A program made the translations under genes and the position numbers. A stretch of DNA of 64,000 nucleotides from Phymatolithon calcareum (lineage: Eukaryota; Rhodophyta; Florideophyceae; Hapalidiales): assembly GCA_977006965.1 (NCBI GenBank), contig OZ345352.1, positions 744,001 through 808,000 on the forward strand. Reading direction: 5' to 3'. How positions within the stretch are numbered: position 1 is the first letter of the stretch; every line of letters starts with the position of its first letter. Below are positions 43,623 through 55,532 of the stretch, piece after piece. The notes under the pieces were generated by a model. The model saw only the letters and a program-made list of their open reading frames with translations. It ran no database searches and was not told the DNA's origin.

Positions 43623-46564
43623 TATCCGTTGTATATCCAAGAAGAACAAGGTTGCGCTATCGCTCTACATTTGTGGTCGGCACCTGGCCCGTCCCGTGCG
43701 TCTCGGTACAATGTTCGGCACCACAGTGAGACCACATTCCGGTACAGGCGGTACAAAAAATTCAAACCGCTACCCAGCTCTAATCCCAATGTACTAAAAA
43801 CATTTATTTTTGTACAGTACTTTCCCAGATTTGTTAAATGCGATTGAATTTGATCTAGGGGCAAAGGCCCGATTCCGCTTGGTGTACATATTGCTCAAAC
43901 GGACTGAGTTGGCAGCCACTCAGTTGCGCTTCATTTTAATGGCACGTTCGTTTTTGGGATTTTTCATGCGAATGTCGGAATATGGACGAAGATGTCGTCG
44001 GCGTGCGGATCCGCTTACGAAAGGGCGCTAACGCGTGAACCGAAAGAAGAGCTTGATCTTGTACAAGACACGATAGGCTTGGTTTCGAACGAAGAATGCA
44101 GCTTAGAACAGGGACAGTAGCTTAGGATAGGGACTTGGAAACGGACGGGACCTGCAAATGCAAAACGGTGAACGTCTTGCAGAGTTCCAGTCAGTCGTCG
44201 GACTGCGAACTGGTTCTCCCCTGACTCGCGACGCCAGGTACGGAAACTCGCCTTCCGCTATAGGCGAACGTAGGTTCTTCACCGATGTGGTGGATGGGTT
44301 GAATGAACAAGGGGTTTACCTTGACGAAACAGAATGAAATGACGTAGTAATGATGATGATCCCCCTCCTCAAACTCGGCAATACCAAACTCCTAAAGTAT
44401 GGCTCGCGAAACGATCTATCATACTCTATGTTACTCAGTCTACAAAGAATAAGCCAAGACTCAACTGGTGTGCTCAAGTCACTCTCGAGTCAAAACACCT
44501 GGAGATCCACGTGTACTCATCGAACCGAAAACAAACATCGCCAAATGTGCGACAGCGAAGACTCCTCACTCTCTGCTTCTTGTCAATACTTTCAGCCATC
44601 ATCGCCGCAAGCTACGGAACAGCTGTGGATGTCCGACAAACAGCGAAGGTGGCCGAACAAGTGCTCGTGTTGCAGGTGAGGTAGAAGAAAGAGAACCTGA
44701 GCATAATGCCGGCGAAGTCTACTAATTTCTAAGAAAAAGGAATGCAAATGAAAGCTTTTCCCTCCGCCCTTTTTACGGGAGAAGGTTTTTGCAGCTAGGG
44801 CTACGACGTTAACCCGGGTTTCAAGTATTTGAATAGATGATCGAAGCTAGAACGTAGCTGTTGAATCGCATCTCCCTTGCAGTCTCATGAGTGTTACTGA
44901 TGGCGTTCAATAAATTCTAAATTAAAAAAATGCAAATGAGAGTGATTGAAAGTGAAGGTAACTTTGTGACATACTCTCGTACGAATCGGATAAGAGGGTT
45001 CGGTCCAGAAGGTGAAGTGGAACGGGCCATTCCAGACCAGTGCCATGCGATTGATAGAATCCGGAGTAATTAGACGAGTGCTTCAGCCGACGAAAGCTCA
45101 CACAAAAGAAGTCAATTCTAGAAAGAAAAACGCTACTCTACAATCGCACGACAAAGCGCTAAGAGGATAATGTAAGCCGCTTGTCAATAGTTCGCTGCCA
45201 GGCCTTGGCCGTGCGCCCTTGAAGCGTGATAGTTGCACACCGGAGTGCAGACTCTCGAATTGCAAGGCTTGGTAATGTTCGAGACAGGTGTCATTTTCCT
45301 TGTCGAACCGGTTTGAACGAGGATGGGGAGACAGCTGCGCTTTTTGTTAGCCTGGAACCTTTATAAAGTCTCACAGTTCACCAATCCTTTGCACAGAGGG
45401 AGAAACTTGCTTATTTTTGAATATTTCTATTTTGGACTAAACTGGCACAGACCATTTGAGTACAATTCTTCGTAGAACGTTTTATGCTCGAAATTAGAGG
45501 GGATTGATCTTGTTCACCTGACATAAGATCATTTAGTCGAAGGGTCGCCAGAATGTCTTTAATTTTGGCACTCGACTTCTATCGTCAGGACAGCGTAATG
45601 AGCTTGTTCCTGTACATATATGCCCGAAAGAATAAGCTAGCATCACTTCCTCTCTGACCTTTTAAAAAAACCATAACCCCCTCAAACTTCGGGAGTAACT
45701 TCTTGGTTATGATTTCGCTCATGGACTTAGGCGAGCACTAATGAAATATCTAAGGGCCCCCACAGCCGCACTTTTATTGTTCTTCTCTTTCCGGTCGACA
45801 TGATATCGTATGCAAGTGCTCAGAAAGTTGAGCGTAAGGAACAGATTCATCATCAAGATCGAAAAAGCCTCATCGTAAAATGTGAATTTCTTGTTTGAAA
45901 TGTACCAGAAACAATCGAAACTAATGCTATTGGTCATGTGCGCCTTTGGTGTTGATAAAGGCGTGAAGATGATGAGGATGGTGAAGAGAGCAGGAAGATG
46001 AATGATGATGGTGAATGTCTCTTGGCTCCCTCTAGTCAGGAGCCGACGTTTACTTGGCTTAAATAGAAAAGAAAAGGCAAATGGTAACACGGAGAAAGAA
46101 GTAGCTCAACATTCGGGGGACAGCACAACGGTCTTGACAGAAGCTGAATTCCTTGGATGAATGAGAGAGCTTCGAGATGCGTCCAAATCACGGAGCGGAA
46201 GTTTAGGCTGCCGTGGATGCTAACAGGAAAGAAGACAAGTTGTATGACGACGAGAAAGCGTGTTCCGGAGAGCATCCCAACAAGCCCAACGTAGAGTGGA
46301 TGTTGTGATGAGTGGGGCACACGTACAGGAAAGAAAGATGTAATGTCAGGACCGTGGATTGACAAGAAGTGATGGCTTGTCAAACAGGTACATGAAATCA
46401 AATGACGGAGAACATGAATGGATGCACTTGTAATTCAGGCGTAAACGGCAAAGATAACGAACAGTAGTGTGCGAGCAGCACAATTCTTGATGTCCATACG
46501 TGAGGTATCGTATGTCGCAATAAATGCAAAAGCCTTCCAACTCTCGGGGCTCCATTTCTCGAAT
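43623..46564. other. intergenic, no gene supported
   Basis: About 2.9 kb with short frames only. No repeat from the families described here was recognised. Confidence 0.4.
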
Positions 46565-49500
46565 TTATTCTCTGCAAACCCTCAATATACATATTGCCAC
46601 AGCACCATTGTGTAGGCCAGCAACCAGGAGTCTGTTCTCTTCGTTGTACTGCCGGTGTCGAACTGAAGATGGGACTGTTCCAAGCAAATGCTTTTCTCCT
46701 TCAACGTTGGAGTAAAAAGATAGCCCTTCTCGGTACAATTCAGCGTCGTAAGCAGGAAAACACTTCGGCCACATATGTGATGTCTCTTCGCCACATCCAC
46801 GAATGACATTCTCGGCGACCATATCCGTGATTCCATGCGGCACAGAGCTTCCATGTTCCTCTGACTTATTGTCCTGAGATTTGACCTTGGTCAGCTTCGA
46901 ATCCCAAACAATAAGTCGCCTCTCACGGTCCCAAATCCGGACTACCCGATTTACATCGCGGCATACGATATACGAACCAACATTGCTCTCCGCTATTGCC
47001 CGGAGACGTTGTGGATGCTTTTTGAGCACAGTTCCGATTTTCTCACGGGATCGGGCGTCAAAAATTAGAACTGTTTTGTCCCATGAGGCAGACATAATGC
47101 GAAGACCGTCCCAGCTGAAAGCAACGGATGAGACCGCGTTCGTGTGTCCTTCCAGAGGATCACCAATTTGTTCAAACGTTTCGGTGTCCCATACCAGCAC
47201 CCTCCTGTCCGATGATCCAGAGGCAACCTGGCGTCCATCGCAACTGAACTTAACACATTGCACAGCACCTTCATGACCCTCCAGAGGAGCGCCGATTTGC
47301 TTTCCACTTCGCGCGTCCCACAATCGTACTGTTCGATCTTGCGACGCCGACGCAACTCGCAGCCCATCGAGACTCGTTGAAACTCCAAGTACCGCCGCCT
47401 TGTGCCCATATTCTTGCTCGCTGGCCTCCATCTCAGACTGCGTGTCCCGAATACGAACAATGCCGTCACGAAAGCCGAAAATTATTCTTTCTCCGTCATG
47501 GGTGAATAAAACACTCTGTACCGGCGAGCTGTGTATATTTGAGCATTTCCACAAAGTCTTACCAGTATTTGTAGACCACATCCGTATAGTGCGATCAGCA
47601 GATCCAGATGCAATATGTTGACCATCAGGGCTCAGAGAAACACAAACCACACTTTTCTCGTGCCCTTCGAAAGAATCACCAATTCCCTTCCACGTTGTTG
47701 TATCCCATAATCCGATCGTCTTGTCGTCTGATCCAGTAGCCAAGCGATTTCCGTTCGCACTGAATGCGACCGACCTTATTCTTTCCTTATGAGCATCACG
47801 GTCTTCGAAGAGAGTGGTACCTGTGGTGTAGTCCAGAACCGTCAGAGTTCCATTCTCCAGGCCGATTGCGGCTCTTCGATCATCTGGGCAAACGGTCACA
47901 CATTCAACACTGCTCTGTTGCAGAAATTCTTGTACTAGGGTTCCTTTGTGCTTGTCCATCAGCCTTAGATTGCAATCCCGAGATGCCGAAAGTATAGTTC
48001 CACCGTCGCTGCTAACAGCGATTGCCGTTATTGCCTTGGTGTGTCCTTTTATAGACCAGAAGCGATATTCGGATGTCTCCCAGTCCAAGAAACCGACTGT
48101 GTGTACAGATGCCGTTATTATTTGCGTCGATGTTCGTCCGAATGATATGGCGATTATGACATCACTATCGATGCCTCGCCCCTTAGCTCGATGCAACTGA
48201 TCTCCAGTTAATGCATCTATGATGACAACTTCGGAAGCTGCTCCCACTGCGATGTAATTTCCGCACGGCGAACAAGCAAGAGCACAAGATTGCCCTCCGA
48301 CAGGGACCTCGAGTACCTGCGCACTGCGGATGTCTGGAAAAATGGGCGTCGTTGGCATTAAATACGGCAGCGGCGTGTGGGTTTCGAGGCTCCTTAAGTA
48401 AGCTTCGACAGTAGCGCTGACTGTCCTCATTTTGAGAAGACGACCGCACATTTGAAATTGAAGAGCCCTCAATCCTTCCGTTATTCGACCCCAAGAAAGA
48501 TGCAGTGCCTTCAAGATCATCTCGAAGCTTGCCTTGATGTCTTCACCAGAAGTATCACTGCTTGTTGCGTTGAATGAAGTTAGATGTGTTTTCAAGCACT
48601 CAAAATCGTCTCGGAGTGCCAAGATACCTCCAACTGCAATTCGGCGATGCGTCCACCGGGCATCCAGTAATAACGCAGCGAGCTCCATGTCCAAATGTGA
48701 CGCTGCCAAGTGCCTGCCAAGATTGCCGTGGACATAGCTGTCATCCGGTACAGACCACCACGGTCTCGGATTAGACATCAGAATTCTCTGCTCGACATTG
48801 TAGTCTGAATCCATATCTCCTGCAGTCGATGCTTTCAGGTATCCATCCAGAAGCCGAGTGTGCCATAAAGCGCTTGTTTTGAGTTTTTCCGCTTGTCGTT
48901 GACAGAAAAGGAGTTGGAGATCATGAAGCATCAGACCAGCTTCTTTTCTCGACTCGTCACGACGCTTGCGGAACTGCAGCTCGGAAAGGCTTAATCCACA
49001 GAACAGGCGTACAATAGCCAAGACAGAATCTTCTCCAATCTGCCACATTCGACTCAGAACGGATACAGGCACCCAGGCCTGATTTCCCAGGACACATAGG
49101 CTTGTGTAAAGATCGGTGATGGTGTATTCCGAATCCAAAGAGCGACTGGTCTTCAGCTTCAAGAATTCAGCTTGAAGGATTTTGAGACTCAGAGAGATCC
49201 CAGCACTGAGGCTTGTACCTTCAGGGCTTTGCTCGTCGCCGAGGATAGTTTTCTGCTTCTCCAGCTCGATGATGTATGCATCACATGCACTTTCAAAACT
49301 GCCGCGTTCCCTTGTGAAAAGTGCGACCGCGCATCCTGTGATTGACAGAGCGATAGGCAGGCCCGCGCATATCGAAAGAATTCTGCGCACGCTATCTCTC
49401 AGTTCAGGAACTTGTCCTGTTGCAGCATCGGCAGTTGCAGATCCAGTTGCATGAGCCGTGAAGATGTTCAATGAGACGAATCCAAGGGAATCCCGAGCGG

Positions 49501-50602
49501 CGAAATCAACAATGGAACCGGCCGAGTGTGCAATTGCTACGCTGCGAGTGGTGATGGCCATTCGACTGAGAGGGCTTCCGCGTAAAAGCTGACGCAAACC
49601 GTTTAAGTAGCCTGTCTTGCTATTCACCGTTGGCCAAAGATCGTCGACAAGAAACAGGCAACTTTTGCCTCGAAACCAAGTGACGGCGTAGTCCACAGCT
49701 TCTTTCAGAGTAGTAGACTTTTCTACTCTGGCGACACTGTCTGCTCCCGTCCACCTCATGATGTTGGCGACTTCTTTAACGACATGCGGCAAAGACACAC
49801 CTTGTCCAAGTGACATATAATGAATGCCATCAACGAATCGCTCTTGGATTTCGATGTCGTAAGCTAGTCCTTGGATTGCGATTGTCTTCCCAACCCCTGC
49901 CATTCCAACAACACCGTACGCAGGGACAAGAACACCAGTGGCTGCTGTGATTGCATTCGACGAAGCACTTGATAGTACTGCGTTTTTCAGACATCCTTCA
50001 GGTGTTGCGGGCATACCGTGTCCGTCATTTGCGTTGAAGTGCAGACTGACCGTGTGAGACAAAGCAGGTGTGCTTCCTTCAGGAGCGTACTTTTGTCCGG
50101 AGGGCCCGGCGCCGGGCGTGAACTTCTTACCCAGGCCTTCCACTTTGACACACAACGAGAGTTCCAAAACTAAGCCTTGAATGGTAGTGGACGCTTCAGT
50201 GACAATTTTTTCCAAAGATGCCATACTTGCTGAAATATTATCAGTGCGGGCTGCTCTCTGAAATAGACTCTTGATCTTCAAACTTGTGGAAGGGCTGGTT
50301 GATGGAAAGGCTTTCTCGGAGAGTTCGCCCAAGACAGAATCAGTTCGCCCAAGACACTGTTTGACTGCCTCCATTCTGCGATGGAAAAGAGACAACGTTT
50401 CTTGTGGGATGGCAGTAGACTTCGTTTGCAGGATACTTTCTATCTTCGCCATGTCATCGGTCATACCATCGAGCCTGATCTGCAAAGCCGCAAATGTAAT
50501 GGGAGCTTGCCGATAGCTGTCGATTCGAGTCTTGATGACAGTAATGAGATGACGAACCTCGGGGATTACACCAAGGGTGAATCCGAAGGCTTCCAGTGCC
50601 AT
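46565..50602 (-). CDS. NB-ARC/WD40 STAND protein (immune-receptor-like)
   Basis: A signal-transduction ATPase with numerous domains. The ATG at 50602 is used; the longer frame opens only at TTG. Of 1345 residues, 1 to ~170 are a helical N-terminal domain of unknown type. An NB-ARC module follows: P-loop GMAGVGKT (233-240), kinase-2 CLFLVDDLWP (~325-335) and RMAITTRS (~357). A helical winged-helix-like region runs to about 760. About eleven or twelve WD40 repeats fill the C-terminus (~780-1310), for example GHEKSVVCVSLSPDGQHIAS and TVRLWDARSG. The WD propeller probably senses a ligand and the NB-ARC switches by nucleotide exchange and oligomerises. AATAAA overlaps the TAA stop (46565-46569 area). 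The gene is intact and uninterrupted over 4 kb. Confidence 0.92.
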   Translation of the reverse strand: MALEAFGFTLGVIPEVRHLITVIKTRIDSYRQAPITFAALQIRLDGMTDDMAKIESILQTKSTAIPQETLSLFHRRMEAVKQCLGRTDSVLGELSEKAFPSTSPSTSLKIKSLFQRAARTDNISASMASLEKIVTEASTTIQGLVLELSLCVKVEGLGKKFTPGAGPSGQKYAPEGSTPALSHTVSLHFNANDGHGMPATPEGCLKNAVLSSASSNAITAATGVLVPAYGVVGMAGVGKTIAIQGLAYDIEIQERFVDGIHYMSLGQGVSLPHVVKEVANIMRWTGADSVARVEKSTTLKEAVDYAVTWFRGKSCLFLVDDLWPTVNSKTGYLNGLRQLLRGSPLSRMAITTRSVAIAHSAGSIVDFAARDSLGFVSLNIFTAHATGSATADAATGQVPELRDSVRRILSICAGLPIALSITGCAVALFTRERGSFESACDAYIIELEKQKTILGDEQSPEGTSLSAGISLSLKILQAEFLKLKTSRSLDSEYTITDLYTSLCVLGNQAWVPVSVLSRMWQIGEDSVLAIVRLFCGLSLSELQFRKRRDESRKEAGLMLHDLQLLFCQRQAEKLKTSALWHTRLLDGYLKASTAGDMDSDYNVEQRILMSNPRPWWSVPDDSYVHGNLGRHLAASHLDMELAALLLDARWTHRRIAVGGILALRDDFECLKTHLTSFNATSSDTSGEDIKASFEMILKALHLSWGRITEGLRALQFQMCGRLLKMRTVSATVEAYLRSLETHTPLPYLMPTTPIFPDIRSAQVLEVPVGGQSCALACSPCGNYIAVGAASEVVIIDALTGDQLHRAKGRGIDSDVIIAISFGRTSTQIITASVHTVGFLDWETSEYRFWSIKGHTKAITAIAVSSDGGTILSASRDCNLRLMDKHKGTLVQEFLQQSSVECVTVCPDDRRAAIGLENGTLTVLDYTTGTTLFEDRDAHKERIRSVAFSANGNRLATGSDDKTIGLWDTTTWKGIGDSFEGHEKSVVCVSLSPDGQHIASGSADRTIRMWSTNTGKTLWKCSNIHSSPVQSVLFTHDGERIIFGFRDGIVRIRDTQSEMEASEQEYGHKAAVLGVSTSLDGLRVASASQDRTVRLWDARSGKQIGAPLEGHEGAVQCVKFSCDGRQVASGSSDRRVLVWDTETFEQIGDPLEGHTNAVSSVAFSWDGLRIMSASWDKTVLIFDARSREKIGTVLKKHPQRLRAIAESNVGSYIVCRDVNRVVRIWDRERRLIVWDSKLTKVKSQDNKSEEHGSSVPHGITDMVAENVIRGCGEETSHMWPKCFPAYDAELYREGLSFYSNVEGEKHLLGTVPSSVRHRQYNEENRLLVAGLHNGAVAICILRVCRE

Positions 50603-53456
50603 TATGGTAGCGTACGGGCGTGAATAGAGGAACGGTGGTAGGCGATGCAAGATGGACAGGAATGCTGAGAGGCCCCCTAGTAGGGTTGAAGTACTCTAGC
50701 GAGCGTACCACTTGCTTCCTCACGTGACTTCCAAGCTTGTAAGTCGAGAAGGGGAGCCGTACGGGAACTGCGGGGAGCAGCGAAGAGCGAGTTTGATTCG
50801 AAGATCGTCTTTTGTTGTCCCGTAAGAAAGAACAATGAATGTCTTCCCGTCGATGCATCTCTCACTTACTTTTTCATGTGCAACTGATGGAGTACAGCGC
50901 TTGTCCTAGTCAGCTGGACAACAACAATTCTAGTTTTTCAGTTGATTTTTGAAGCACTTTCCATCCGCTGATTCTGGGTATGCAGCATCTGAGTGCGGCA
51001 GCTCGATTGTTCGCCCATTCAGCCCAAATAAAAATTTTAGTTTTCAATTGGTTGTTGGAGAATCTTACATCGCCTGATTGATTGAGTACATGTGTATCAT
51101 TGGCCATATGCACTGTTGCCACGAGATTCCGGTTGCCAATCGATCCCTCAATCCAACCTTCCACGAATCATATATCGATGAACGACTAATCAGATCAAGT
51201 TTTCCACGGAATACTGTCTGCAGACATGTCTGATTAATCAGAACGCAATCAGGTCAACGATGCTACTCATGAACAATAACCTTGCGCCCAAGTACAGCCC
51301 AGCTTCAGCTTACAGTACAAATAACGCAATTATTCGATTTGGAAAATTCAGTGTCATCGTCAAGAATCGATGAATCGATTTTTATCTTTTCCCATTACAT
51401 CATACTTCAAGATCAGAAAAATAAATATAAAACACAACAATTTGAAATTGATTCAAGTGGTTCCGCCTCCCATCATGACCAGCATTCCGACGTTGTCCTG
51501 AAAGTGCTTCACCTCCAGGACCTACCACCGCATTGTTGTCTCCCTCCGATTCTACTGTACAGTAGGTCCACTGCACGTCGCGGAGGCGGAATCGATCGAT
51601 CCAAGTATGCACTTTCACCTCGGGGTTGCTTCGCCAGTCTGCAGATGCATCTGCACCGTCTCGTTAAGAGCAAGGAAAAGGCGGAACAAGGCGTACCGGG
51701 CGCAACGATGGCGCCAGAAAAGGCGTTTGCAATGGGACTGCAGGCAACGGGGCACACACAATGTGTTTTTAGCGCTGTGTGAATTTTTAAGAGAGATTCG
51801 TCTCGCCGCTCGCACCGGTGTTGACGTGAGAAGCGAAGTGCGTGCGCATCGCATGTTGCCCGCGGCGAGAACGACCTTCCGATGCGTTCGGCAAATCTGG
51901 CACAAGGGCGTTCCGCAGTCCGGACAGTCACCTGAACGTGCGAGAAACAGCGACAGGTCATGGCCATTGTGATGCGCGCGATTTCCTATCGTAGCCCTTC
52001 CTTTTTTTCAACGTTCGTATGTCGTGCTCGTCCTGTTTGTATTCTGTTAGGTCATGAACTAGTCACCATTCTCCCAGCATCTCGCGTGCTCTCCCCCATC
52101 ACACTGCATGGTCCTTTATCCGTTGCGCAGCTGTTCGCCCACAGCCCTCGTGTCTGTACATGAGTCCATGTGCATGTAATCCAGAAAGTCACAACGGCAA
52201 CTTCCCGTTATGGCAGAGCTTGCACCCAGCGCTTTTGCAATTTGAGTGGAATTAGCTATACTTCGCAGTCTGCGCAGACCGCATGGGAGAAAGGGAGAGG
52301 ATGAAAAGCACATAGTAGAGATCAACGATGCAGACGTGAGATACGGCGCGGAAATACTCCACATGTACCGATCCAGTTGATTGCACGCAGTGGACTACTA
52401 GGTGCTGAGAGAAGAACGAAACGCGATGACGATGTGGACGAGCGAATCTGATTCAGAGCATTGCTCTGGCATTTTGTCTACAGCTCACGAAGAGTCCGGG
52501 CAAATGCAACCGACTAGCACCTTCTACACGATGCACATCAACTATAGATTTGTGTGCTGGAGATGCGCTGCAACCCGGCCGGAGACTGCACCTAATCCAC
52601 CCCTACCATGTGGCCTTGACAGGTTAGTCGTTATCCCCGCCGGCACCATCCTACCAGAGTTCAGCATAAACAGTCTCGTCAACGAACTCTTCAGAGATAC
52701 TTCCAAATCGCTTGGCATCACATAGAAGTCATCTACTGTGTGTACTGCGTCGAAGCGGAAAGCAGTCGGCAACAATGAAGAATTGCATCCGGCAACAAAT
52801 TGCCTTTGGAAAGAAAAAATGTTCGCCCCATCCTCGTCTCCACGGAATCCTGCGCACCAGAAATCTTTTGCCTCGGCCGCCGTATTCGCACTCTGTGTTG
52901 TCGCCAGTCCGTCTTTTGCATCCCGCTGATCTCGTTCTGCTACAAAATCGCGCAAACACGCTCACTTTTCACCGGATCAACGCAATAAAATTTTCCAGCA
53001 GCTGGAAGCAGCCAAGTAGCAAGGGCATATCTCTCAAGCCCACAGTTAACATCGAAAGCTTACGGGCTCTCATTCGGCACAACCTCCGCGGTGCCATCCT
53101 CCACCTCGCTGACGAACATTGGCGCCGTGCATCCATCGCGGTATTTTTCAGAGCTACACATGAGGTACACATCATGCAATTTTTCGCCGCGTCGCGCGCG
53201 TTACTCGACGCAGTGCGTCTCGGCAAGCTCGAGCCGCACGACCGATGCTCGTGCTAAAGCCCAAAGAACGCTGACAAGTATGGCATAGCGGCACCGGCAG
53301 CAAAGGGCGCCGATACCCGCTAATGGAAACTCGCGTCGTTCCGGGGATGCCAATACGATAGCTGGGGCCGGTCGAAGATGGGAGCCGGAGCACCAAGCCG
53401 CGTCTCTCGCTCACAGCCAGGGCCCAAGTTTTGGCGGATACTGTACGTGCACTGCA
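50603..53456. other. intergenic, no gene firmly supported
   Basis: Frames at 51282-51782, 52402-52725 and 52712-53257 are open but show no recognisable domain, and two of them open at non-ATG codons or overlap other frames. Confidence 0.35.
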
Positions 53457-53574
53457 CAACGTGCAGGGGCTACACAAAGGTAGATAGCAACTGAGGAAGC
53501 CTTGCCCATATCTTCGGAAGTCTGTGGGGCTTTTAAATAAACTTTGCTCAAAAAAAACAAACAATGTGCAGGGG
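53457..53574 (+). mobile_element. LINE A minimal 3' tail insertion (92 bp) with TSD
   Basis: Only the last ~80 bp of LINE A (GGCTACACAAAGG, then CATATCTTCGGAAGTCTGTG, then TTTTAAATAAACT) plus an A-rich tail was inserted (53470-53561). Flanks are CAACGTGCAGGGG (53457-53469) and CAATGTGCAGGGG (53562-53574), a 13-bp target duplication with one mismatch. It defines the shortest LINE A segment retained after 5' truncation in this window. Confidence 0.87.
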
Positions 53575-53764
53575 TTCCCTGATTCATGGATTCCTGGCAC
53601 CTGTTAATGTACACTATGGCACCGGTGCCGATACGGAGGGTCCACGTGATGACAACCATGATGAGGTCTGGTAATCCGATGTAAATACGGACAGCCTGCA
53701 AGTTGTGCTGCACGTGCATGCACAATATTAATACTCGCATACACTTCTCCTCCGACGCCAGCAA
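53575..53764. other. spacer upstream of the F-box gene
   Basis: No feature seen before the TATA box. Confidence 0.4.
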
Positions 53765-53773
53765 CTATATATA
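53765..53773 (+). promoter_or_regulatory. TATA box of the F-box/LRR gene
   Basis: CTATATATA about 120 bases upstream of the ATG at 53889. Confidence 0.5.
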
Positions 53774-53888
53774 CATACGCGGTTGCGAGTTTGCCTCCCG
53801 ACGACTTCAGCTCTTGTGCAGGGCGGCTTTCGACCTTGTCCAAACCCAACGTCACATCAGCCGTTGAAAAAGACTCTTTTGTTGAGAA

Positions 53889-55532
53889 ATGCGAGGTGCA
53901 GAATTGTACAGCGATCCTTTGACTCGCAAGAGGTCACCATGGCACCTCACTCAAGCAGTTAGTCAAGCACCAGAAGAATTCACTACAGATACCCAACACG
54001 AAGTCTGTACGATAGGTGCAAAGAGAAGAAAGTTGGTTCCATTTCATGAAAGACAAAACTCGTTCTTCGATACCATTCCGGACGATGCTATGGACAACAT
54101 CGTGCGGTTCACCAGCGAGAAACCTCGGAGCGACTGCTGGACCTGTTTTGTCAAGCAAGATGTTGCGCTCTCACTGCTTCAATCCATTCCTGCTCTAGCA
54201 TCATCTGCTCGCCGGTCATTCAAAAGTATTCAACAAGAGAGCAGCGGTATGGTTTCTAAACCAGGTGCGCTTGTAGTACGAGCGCAACGGGGCTTGGTCT
54301 ACAACGAATTCCTGGATATCGTGGGACAGCTTGGAGAAGACCTCAAAGAGATCACGATGGATTGGCGCAACGTTCCGCACACATGGACCATGGCTCTTCT
54401 AACAACCGGCTTCAATCTTAAGAAACTTACAGTGGCATCTGGAATAGCTCCCATGTACACACCTCTCTCGAACATTCTCACCATGCGCACAAGCAAGCTG
54501 GATACCCTTGAATATTTCATTCTCGATATCGAGAGTAGAGATTTGGCGGCTATGTGGGCGCACTGTATGGGATTGAAAAGCTTGACGCTCGAGTTTAGAT
54601 CTATCAAGGCGCCAATGGAACCACTCTGGAAAAAATTGGGGTGGAGCCTGGAATCACTAAGCTTTAAATCGCATCGCTATCCCTTCGAGTTGAGAAGTGT
54701 GGCCAAATATTGCAGAAATCTGCATACTCTAAGTTTCCACAAGATTTCATCCGACATGCAGGTCGACGTTGCGGCTGTGTGTTGTGCCTACAAAGAGCGC
54801 CTTCGCTTCCTAACTCTCGCCCACTGCCACATGGCTCCAGAGCACCTCGCGAAAATTGCGTCGTCTTGTCCAAACGTTCGCATTGATATGGAAGAGGCGT
54901 TCGGTTGCTGTGCTGACGGACTTCATGCAATTGGGGAACGAGCACGTCAGATCAGCATCGGATATCGTACATTAGCAGGATGTAAGCGACATCACGGACA
55001 ATTTAGTCGTGGAACAAGCATGCGATGTACCAATGTGGAGGTCGTCACTTGGCGTTCTCAACTTCCATCAAGATTTTTTCTGGCATTTTTCGGATGCGAC
55101 AAACCGAAGCTTAAGGAGTTCAAGTGTGAGCATTTCGCAGGCACTCCAGCACACCACATTTTTCAAGTTCTCAAGTACACTGCCCCAGCTCTTGAGAAAC
55201 TGGACCTTTTCGGAGCTAGACTTTCGAAAAGTGTTCTGACAAAATTCGTCGAGAAGTCCAGGAACATTGTTAGTCTTCGTCTGTGTAATGTGTTCAATGA
55301 AGGGATATGCTTCTGCGACTATGGGAGAAGGTGGACGCAATGCAAAGATATGAACTGGGGAACTCTTACAGAGGTTTTCCTGCAGCTTCCGCGACTGCGC
55401 GAATTGGAGCTTGGGTGCACCATATCTGCCAGAAGATACAAGTCTCCGATGATTCCCGAATTTAACGTTGCGTGCTACCCGGCGCGGAAAAGAAATATTT
55501 CGATCAATATATGCGGCTTCCAGTACTCTTAG
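53889..55532 (+). CDS. F-box / leucine-rich-repeat-like protein
   Basis: The 547-residue frame starts at an ATG. Near residues 55-75, FFDTIPDDAMDNIVRFTSEKP resembles the start of an F-box (ipdDvl..I..yl), which docks the protein to SKP1 in SCF ubiquitin ligases. The remainder (from ~130) has irregular leucine-rich repeats: LKKLTVASGI, LKSLTLEFRSI, LESLSFKSHR, LHTLSFHKIS, LRFLTLAHCHM, LEKLDLFGARL, IVSLRLCNVF and LRELELGCTI. Such repeats choose substrates. No signal peptide or membrane segment. The F-box match is partial, so 'LRR protein of unknown function' is the fallback. No intron or frameshift is needed. Confidence 0.75.
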   Translation: MRGAELYSDPLTRKRSPWHLTQAVSQAPEEFTTDTQHEVCTIGAKRRKLVPFHERQNSFFDTIPDDAMDNIVRFTSEKPRSDCWTCFVKQDVALSLLQSIPALASSARRSFKSIQQESSGMVSKPGALVVRAQRGLVYNEFLDIVGQLGEDLKEITMDWRNVPHTWTMALLTTGFNLKKLTVASGIAPMYTPLSNILTMRTSKLDTLEYFILDIESRDLAAMWAHCMGLKSLTLEFRSIKAPMEPLWKKLGWSLESLSFKSHRYPFELRSVAKYCRNLHTLSFHKISSDMQVDVAAVCCAYKERLRFLTLAHCHMAPEHLAKIASSCPNVRIDMEEAFGCCADGLHAIGERARQISIGYRTLAGCKRHHGQFSRGTSMRCTNVEVVTWRSQLPSRFFLAFFGCDKPKLKEFKCEHFAGTPAHHIFQVLKYTAPALEKLDLFGARLSKSVLTKFVEKSRNIVSLRLCNVFNEGICFCDYGRRWTQCKDMNWGTLTEVFLQLPRLRELELGCTISARRYKSPMIPEFNVACYPARKRNISINICGFQYS

